16,830 nucleotides of DNA from Actinomycetales bacterium (GTDB lineage Bacteria > Actinomycetota > Actinomycetes > Mycobacteriales > Mycobacteriaceae), in assembly GCA_012838715.1 (NCBI GenBank), contig DUOR01000293.1:1-16830 (forward strand), read 5' to 3'. Under the pieces are notes generated by a model that was not told where the DNA came from, did no database searches, and worked only from the letters and a program-made list of their open reading frames with translations. The position numbers were made by a program, and so were the translations under genes. This document shows positions 13,276-16,830 of this stretch, piece by piece. Every line of letters starts with the position of its first letter. The stretch's first letter is position 1.

Positions 13276-14466
13276 TCACCGGTTGCCGGGCCGCCAGGTC
13301 TGCGGTTGCGCGTCGCCCCCGTCCGGCCGCACCTCCGGGGTGACCACGGTCCGCTTGGCCGCCGAGGGGGACTCGTCGGCAAGCTCCGGCTCCGCGGCGG
13401 GCTCCCCCGCGCGCGCGGCGGCGACCTTCGCGTCGTGGTCCCGGTGCGCCTTCTGCCGCGACTTCAGCGTCACCAGCAACGGCGACGCCAGGAAAATCGA
13501 CGACAGCGTGCCCTGGATGATGCCGATGAGCTGCACCAGCGCCAGGTCCTTCAGGGTGCCCACGCCCAACATGCCGACGGCGATGATCATCAGCGCCAGA
13601 ATCGGCAGCAGCGTCGACACCGTGGTGTTGATGGAACGCATGATCACCTGGTTCGTCGACAGGTTCACCTGCTCCGCGTACGTGCGGCGCGTCGACTGGC
13701 GGAACCCGGCCGTGTTCTCCATGACCTTGTCGAACACGACGACGGTGTCGTACAGGGAGAAGGACAGCACCGTCAGCAGGCCGATGACCGTCGCCGGCGT
13801 GACCTCGAAACCGACCAGCGCGTACACGCCGGCGATGACGATGCCGTCGACGATGAGCGTCGCGATGGCCGCGATGGCCATGTCCCGCTCGAAGCGGATG
13901 GCGATGTACACGAACACCAGCGCGATGAACGCCGCCATCGCCAGCAACATCCGCTCCGTGATGGCGCCGCCCCACGACTCCGACACCGTCGAATCGCCGA
14001 TGGCGTCCGCGCTGGGCTCGCCGTTGGCGTCGACCGGCTCGAAAGCGTCGAACAGGGCCACGCGGGCCTCGTTGATCTGGCCCTCACCCAGACGCTCCGA
14101 AGTGATCTCCAGGACGCGGGCGTCGCCGGCGCCGATGATCTGCACCAGATTCGGCTCCACGCCCGTCGACTCGGTGAACACCTCCTCCGCCTGCTCCACG
14201 GTGACGTTCGCCGGCGGCATGGTCATGCGCGTGCCGCCCTCGAAATCGATGCCGAGGGTGAACCCGCGGATGAGCATCGCGCCGATGGCGATGACCAGCA
14301 CCGCCACGGTGATGCCGTACCACGTGCGCCGCTTGCCGACGATGTCGATGCCGCCGGAGCCCGTGTACAGCCTCTGCAGGAAACTGCGCTCCGCGATGGA
14401 GGCGTCCTGCTCGTCGACGTCCGTGACGTTCTTGAGCTTGGTTTCGGTCATGTTGTTCTCGGTCAC
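13276..14466 (-). CDS. secF: Protein translocase subunit SecF
   Basis: A 396-residue inner-membrane protein of the RND-like SecDF complex, which uses the proton gradient to help complete protein export through SecYEG. Seen are a first transmembrane helix (about 50-66) followed by LGIDFEGGTRM (71-81), an extracytoplasmic domain to about 165, and five more hydrophobic segments between 170 and 335. The fourth of the six helices carries the conserved LSFSLYDTVVVFDKV (234-248). The C-terminal tail (about 336-396) is cytoplasmic, Ala/Glu-rich and variable. The GTG at 14466 is 3 nt after the secD stop, with GAGGAGG about 11 nt upstream. An ATG at 14451 is an alternative start that changes little. 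It belongs to the yajC-secD-secF operon. Confidence 0.96.
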   Translation of the reverse strand: MTENNMTETKLKNVTDVDEQDASIAERSFLQRLYTGSGGIDIVGKRRTWYGITVAVLVIAIGAMLIRGFTLGIDFEGGTRMTMPPANVTVEQAEEVFTESTGVEPNLVQIIGAGDARVLEITSERLGEGQINEARVALFDAFEPVDANGEPSADAIGDSTVSESWGGAITERMLLAMAAFIALVFVYIAIRFERDMAIAAIATLIVDGIVIAGVYALVGFEVTPATVIGLLTVLSFSLYDTVVVFDKVMENTAGFRQSTRRTYAEQVNLSTNQVIMRSINTTVSTLLPILALMIIAVGMLGVGTLKDLALVQLIGIIQGTLSSIFLASPLLVTLKSRQKAHRDHDAKVAAARAGEPAAEPELADESPSAAKRTVVTPEVRPDGGDAQPQTWRPGNR

Positions 14467-14469
14467 GGC

Positions 14470-16329
14470 CTACTTCGCCTCCTCGCGGGTAGAGCGGGTG
14501 GCGCGCTTCCGGGCGCCGCGGTCGGCGGCCAGCTTCATGACCGAGCCGAAACCGTTCATCGACGGCTTCGCCAGGCCCGGGAAGGCGCGGGTGGCCAACA
14601 GCACCAGCGGCGCGGTGACCAGGAACGCGGTGAGGATGTCCATCACCGTGGACAGGCCCAGCGTGAACGCGAAACCGCGGACGTCGCCGACGGCCAGGAT
14701 GTACAGCACCACGGCCGCGATGAGCGACACCGTGTTGCCGGAGAGGATGGTCCGTTTCGCGCTGCGCCACGCGTGCGGCACCGCCGAACGGAACGTCCGG
14801 CCGATGCGCAGCTCGTCCTTGATGCGCTCGAAGAACACGATGAACGAGTCCGCGGTCGTGCCGATGGAGATGATGATGCCCGCGATGCCCGCCAGATCCA
14901 GCGAGTAGCCGATCCAGCGGCCGAGCAGGACGAGCACGCCGTAAATCATCAGGCCCGACGCCGCCATCGAGATGACGGAGATGAGGCCCAGGCCGCGGTA
15001 CAGCGCCAGCGCGTACGCCACGATGAGCGCGATGCCGACGAGGCCCGCGATGAGGCCCGCGTTCAGCGACGCGGCGCCCATGGTCGGCGGGATGGTCGTG
15101 GCGGTGCCGCCCGGCTCGCCGTCCTCGCCCGCGAAGCTCAGCGGCAGCGCGCCGTAGCGGAGGTTGTTCGCCAGCGCCTGCGCCTCGTCGATGGTGAAGT
15201 CGCCGGTGATGCGGGTCGCCTGGCCGACCGGCGTCGGGTCCTGGATGACCGGCGCCGAAATGACCTGGGAGTCCAGGACGATGGCGATCTGCTGCTGCAG
15301 GTAGTCCGTGGTCAGCTGGGTCCAGGTGCGGCCGCCGGCGTCATTCGAGCCGGACTTGAAGCTGAAGGACACCTGCACGTCGCCGGTGTTCTGGTCGTAG
15401 CCGCCGGTGATGGCGGAGTTGGTGTCGATGTCGTCGCCCGACAGGCGCTTGCCGTTCTCCTCGTCGGTCTCGCCGACGAGCAGCGGGGCCGGGTCGAGCA
15501 TCAGCGTGCCGCCCGGGGTGCTCGGGTCGCAGGTGATGAGCGGCAGCGACGGGTCGTCGGCGCCGGCCAGCGGGTCCGGTGCGCCCGGGTCCTCGCAGCG
15601 CATCAGGCCCTGCGCGGCGAACAGGGTGGTCGGGTCCTCCGACTGGCGGGAGGACAGCAGCACGTCGCGGACCTCCTCGCGCTGCTCGGCGGCCTCCACG
15701 GAGTTGGAGGGCTCCTCCGGCGGCGTGGCGGTGACGGTCTCCGCCTCGCCGACCTCCATCTGCAGCTCCGCCGGCAACGGCTGGTCGGGGTTCTGCTGCT
15801 CGAACATCTCGATGGACGTCTCGAGGTCCGCGGCGAGCGACTCGTTCAGCTGCGCGAGGCGTTCGTTGGCCTGCTCGGGGGTGATGAGGCCGACGGACAC
15901 CCACTCGTTGGCCATCTCGACCGAGGTGTCGGTCAGGGCCTCGACGTCCGGCATGCCCATCTGGGAGACCGGGCGGAAGAACAGCTGCGAGGTCTGGCCG
16001 AGTGCGCGGGCCTCCTGGGAATCCTCGCCGGGGACCGTGATGACGAGCGTGTCGCCGTCGGTGACGACCTGCGCGCCGGTGACGCCCATGCCGTTGACGC
16101 GGTTCTCCAGGATGCGGCGCGCCTGGTCGAGCTGGTCCTGGGTGGGCTGCTCGCCCTGCGGGACCAGGGTGACGCGGGTGCCGCCCTGCAGGTCGATGCC
16201 GAGCTTCGGCGTCGCCTGGCGATCACCGGTGAAGAAGACCAGGACGTAGGTCAGGACCAGGATCGCCACGAACAGCAGCAGCGACCACCGCGGCCACGAC
16301 GCCCGGAATCCCTTGGTACGGGTTGCCAA
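14470..16329 (-). CDS. secD: Protein translocase subunit SecD
   Basis: A 619-residue partner of SecF. A first transmembrane helix lies at about 15-34, followed by LGIDLQGGTRVTL (43-55), the SecD signature. The large extracytoplasmic P1 region runs to about 420, with an acidic, Gln/Glu-rich, probably helical insertion at 126-240 and two cysteines (245 and 267) that could pair. Five C-terminal membrane segments follow, including GIAGIIISIGTTADSFIVFF (481-500), where the conserved acidic residue of helix 4 is Asp494, then the cytoplasmic ERIKDELR loop. The start is TTG at 16329, supported by AGGAG 7 nt upstream overlapping the yajC stop; no other start codon lies between it and the first helix. 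yajC ends 10 nt before and secF begins 3 nt after. Confidence 0.96.
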   Translation of the reverse strand: MATRTKGFRASWPRWSLLLFVAILVLTYVLVFFTGDRQATPKLGIDLQGGTRVTLVPQGEQPTQDQLDQARRILENRVNGMGVTGAQVVTDGDTLVITVPGEDSQEARALGQTSQLFFRPVSQMGMPDVEALTDTSVEMANEWVSVGLITPEQANERLAQLNESLAADLETSIEMFEQQNPDQPLPAELQMEVGEAETVTATPPEEPSNSVEAAEQREEVRDVLLSSRQSEDPTTLFAAQGLMRCEDPGAPDPLAGADDPSLPLITCDPSTPGGTLMLDPAPLLVGETDEENGKRLSGDDIDTNSAITGGYDQNTGDVQVSFSFKSGSNDAGGRTWTQLTTDYLQQQIAIVLDSQVISAPVIQDPTPVGQATRITGDFTIDEAQALANNLRYGALPLSFAGEDGEPGGTATTIPPTMGAASLNAGLIAGLVGIALIVAYALALYRGLGLISVISMAASGLMIYGVLVLLGRWIGYSLDLAGIAGIIISIGTTADSFIVFFERIKDELRIGRTFRSAVPHAWRSAKRTILSGNTVSLIAAVVLYILAVGDVRGFAFTLGLSTVMDILTAFLVTAPLVLLATRAFPGLAKPSMNGFGSVMKLAADRGARKRATRSTREEAK

Positions 16330-16339
16330 CGTGGGGCTC

Positions 16340-16636
16340 CTACTCGGCGGTCGGCTGCTGGGACGGGGTGTTGGAGCGTTCCTCGGTGAGGTTGCGGGCG
16401 ATGGCGCCGCGCTCCCACCGGGTGACGACGCCCTCGCCGACGGTCAGGTCGACCGTCTCGTCGGTGACCGACACGACGACGCCGTGCTGGCCGGAGCCGG
16501 TGACGACTTCGGCGCCGGGCGCGAGGCGCTCCTGCATCTCGCGGATCGCGCGGAGCTGCTTGTTCTGCCGGAACGTCTGCCACAGCGGCAGCGCCAGCAG
16601 GATCAGCATGAGGACGATAAGAAGAATGGGGTCCAT
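16340..16636 (-). CDS. yajC: Preprotein translocase accessory subunit YajC
   Basis: A 98-residue single-span membrane protein that associates with SecDF. The N-terminal helix is at about 3-19 (ILLIVLMLILLALPLWQ), followed by the family pattern of a basic helix with QNKQLRAIREMQERLAPGAEVVTGSGQHGVV and a small soluble domain. The C-terminal tail is Ser/Gln/Pro-rich. The ATG at 16636 has no Shine-Dalgarno; a TACACT box stands 8 nt upstream. It is the first gene of the yajC-secD-secF block, with ruvB 61 bp upstream in the same direction, an order shared with many actinobacteria. Confidence 0.95.
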   Translation of the reverse strand: MDPILLIVLMLILLALPLWQTFRQNKQLRAIREMQERLAPGAEVVTGSGQHGVVVSVTDETVDLTVGEGVVTRWERGAIARNLTEERSNTPSQQPTAE

Positions 16637-16644
16637 GGGCCATG

Positions 16645-16650
16645 AGTGTA
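16645..16650 (-). promoter_or_regulatory. Possible -10 box (TACACT) of the yajC-secD-secF operon
   Basis: On the minus strand TACACT is followed by 8 nt and the yajC ATG. The absence of a ribosome binding site supports a leaderless or nearly leaderless transcript. No clear -35 is seen. Confidence 0.45.
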
Positions 16651-16697
16651 ACGGCGGGGTATCGGCGCCACGCGCTGGGGGGACGGCGCGCCGCGGA

Positions 16698-16830
16698 CTA
16701 GCGCAGACCGACGGCCGTCTCGGGCGGCTCGAGGCCCAGGTGCCGCCACGCGGTGGTGGTGGCGACGCGGCCGCGGGCGGTGCGGGCCATCATGCCGGCG
16801 CGCACGAGGTACGGCTCGCAGACCTCCTCC
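16698..16830 (-). CDS. ruvB: Holliday junction branch migration helicase RuvB, C-terminal part
   Basis: Only the last 43 codons and the TAG stop are in the window; the rest lies to the right. The visible residues include [18 protein letters not shown] and [11 protein letters not shown], which match the end of the RuvB winged-helix DNA-binding domain in actinobacteria. RuvB is the hexameric motor of the RuvABC recombination complex. It lies upstream of yajC in the same direction, with 61 bp between them that hold a perfect 10-bp palindrome (16684-16693) and the yajC -10 candidate but no clear terminator. Confidence 0.88.
   Translation of the reverse strand, partial: EEVCEPYLVRAGMMARTARGRVATTTAWRHLGLEPPETAVGLR

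Noticed and set aside
10540-16389. An open reading frame of about 1949 codons on the + strand, antisense to rel, apt, secF, secD and yajC
   Set aside because: It mirrors the codon phase of five well-recognised genes in GC-rich DNA, has a His/Arg/Ala/Gly-rich composition with no domain pattern, and crosses several genes and an intergenic dyad. It is a composition artefact.
16684-16693. Perfect 10-bp palindrome CGGCGCGCCG after ruvB
   Set aside because: No loop and no T-tract, so it is not a plausible terminator; short GC palindromes are expected at this base composition.

Overview
The window looks like chromosomal DNA from a high-GC actinobacterium of the Mycobacteriales, most likely a Corynebacterium. 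The genus is an inference from three things. The order ruvB, yajC, secD, secF, apt, rel, ppiB, metallo-hydrolase, hisS matches what I recall of the Mycobacterium tuberculosis Rv2580c-Rv2592c neighbourhood. A luciferase-like monooxygenase/FMN reductase pair is of the type named after C. efficiens (CE1758/CE1759). Several genes have a TANNNT box 6-8 nt before the start codon and no Shine-Dalgarno, the layout of leaderless transcription in this order. I saw no rRNA, tRNA, CRISPR array, insertion sequence or prophage.

Left part (1-4207). A membrane-anchored neutral zinc metallopeptidase, cut by the window start, runs into a small DUF4112 membrane protein; their TAG stop codons overlap in one CTAG. 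DUF4112 is divergent, across 33 bp, from a protein with two CBS domains and an N-terminal helical region carrying an RNxxxH motif, read here as a HEPN-like domain. Converging on that gene is a DUF222/HNH endonuclease. About 530 bp without a gene follow, CA-rich on the + strand, ending in a well-formed promoter with an overlapping palindrome.

Middle part (4208-7430). Four genes point rightwards: the flavin-dependent monooxygenase and its FMN reductase (an operon), then a double VOC/PhnB-like protein and a small transglutaminase-like protein. For the last two, the TAG stop codon of the preceding gene forms the first three bases of the putative -10 box of the next gene.

Right part (7427-16830). 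hisS and a glyoxalase II-like hydrolase run leftwards, divergent from a membrane-anchored cyclophilin. The cyclophilin abuts the end of a leftward block yajC-secD-secF-apt-rel: preprotein translocase accessory subunits, adenine salvage, and the bifunctional (p)ppGpp synthetase/hydrolase. The end of ruvB closes the window. The lipoprotein gene (dciAE/Rv2585c) that I recall between apt and secF in relatives is absent; a 38-bp interrupted dyad and a possible promoter lie there instead.

Most of the window is core, well-described gene content. The points most worth a second look are the putative HEPN-CBS protein with its face-to-face leaderless promoter, the operator over the monooxygenase promoter, the stop codons that double as promoter elements, and the dyads at the tightly packed convergent gene ends.
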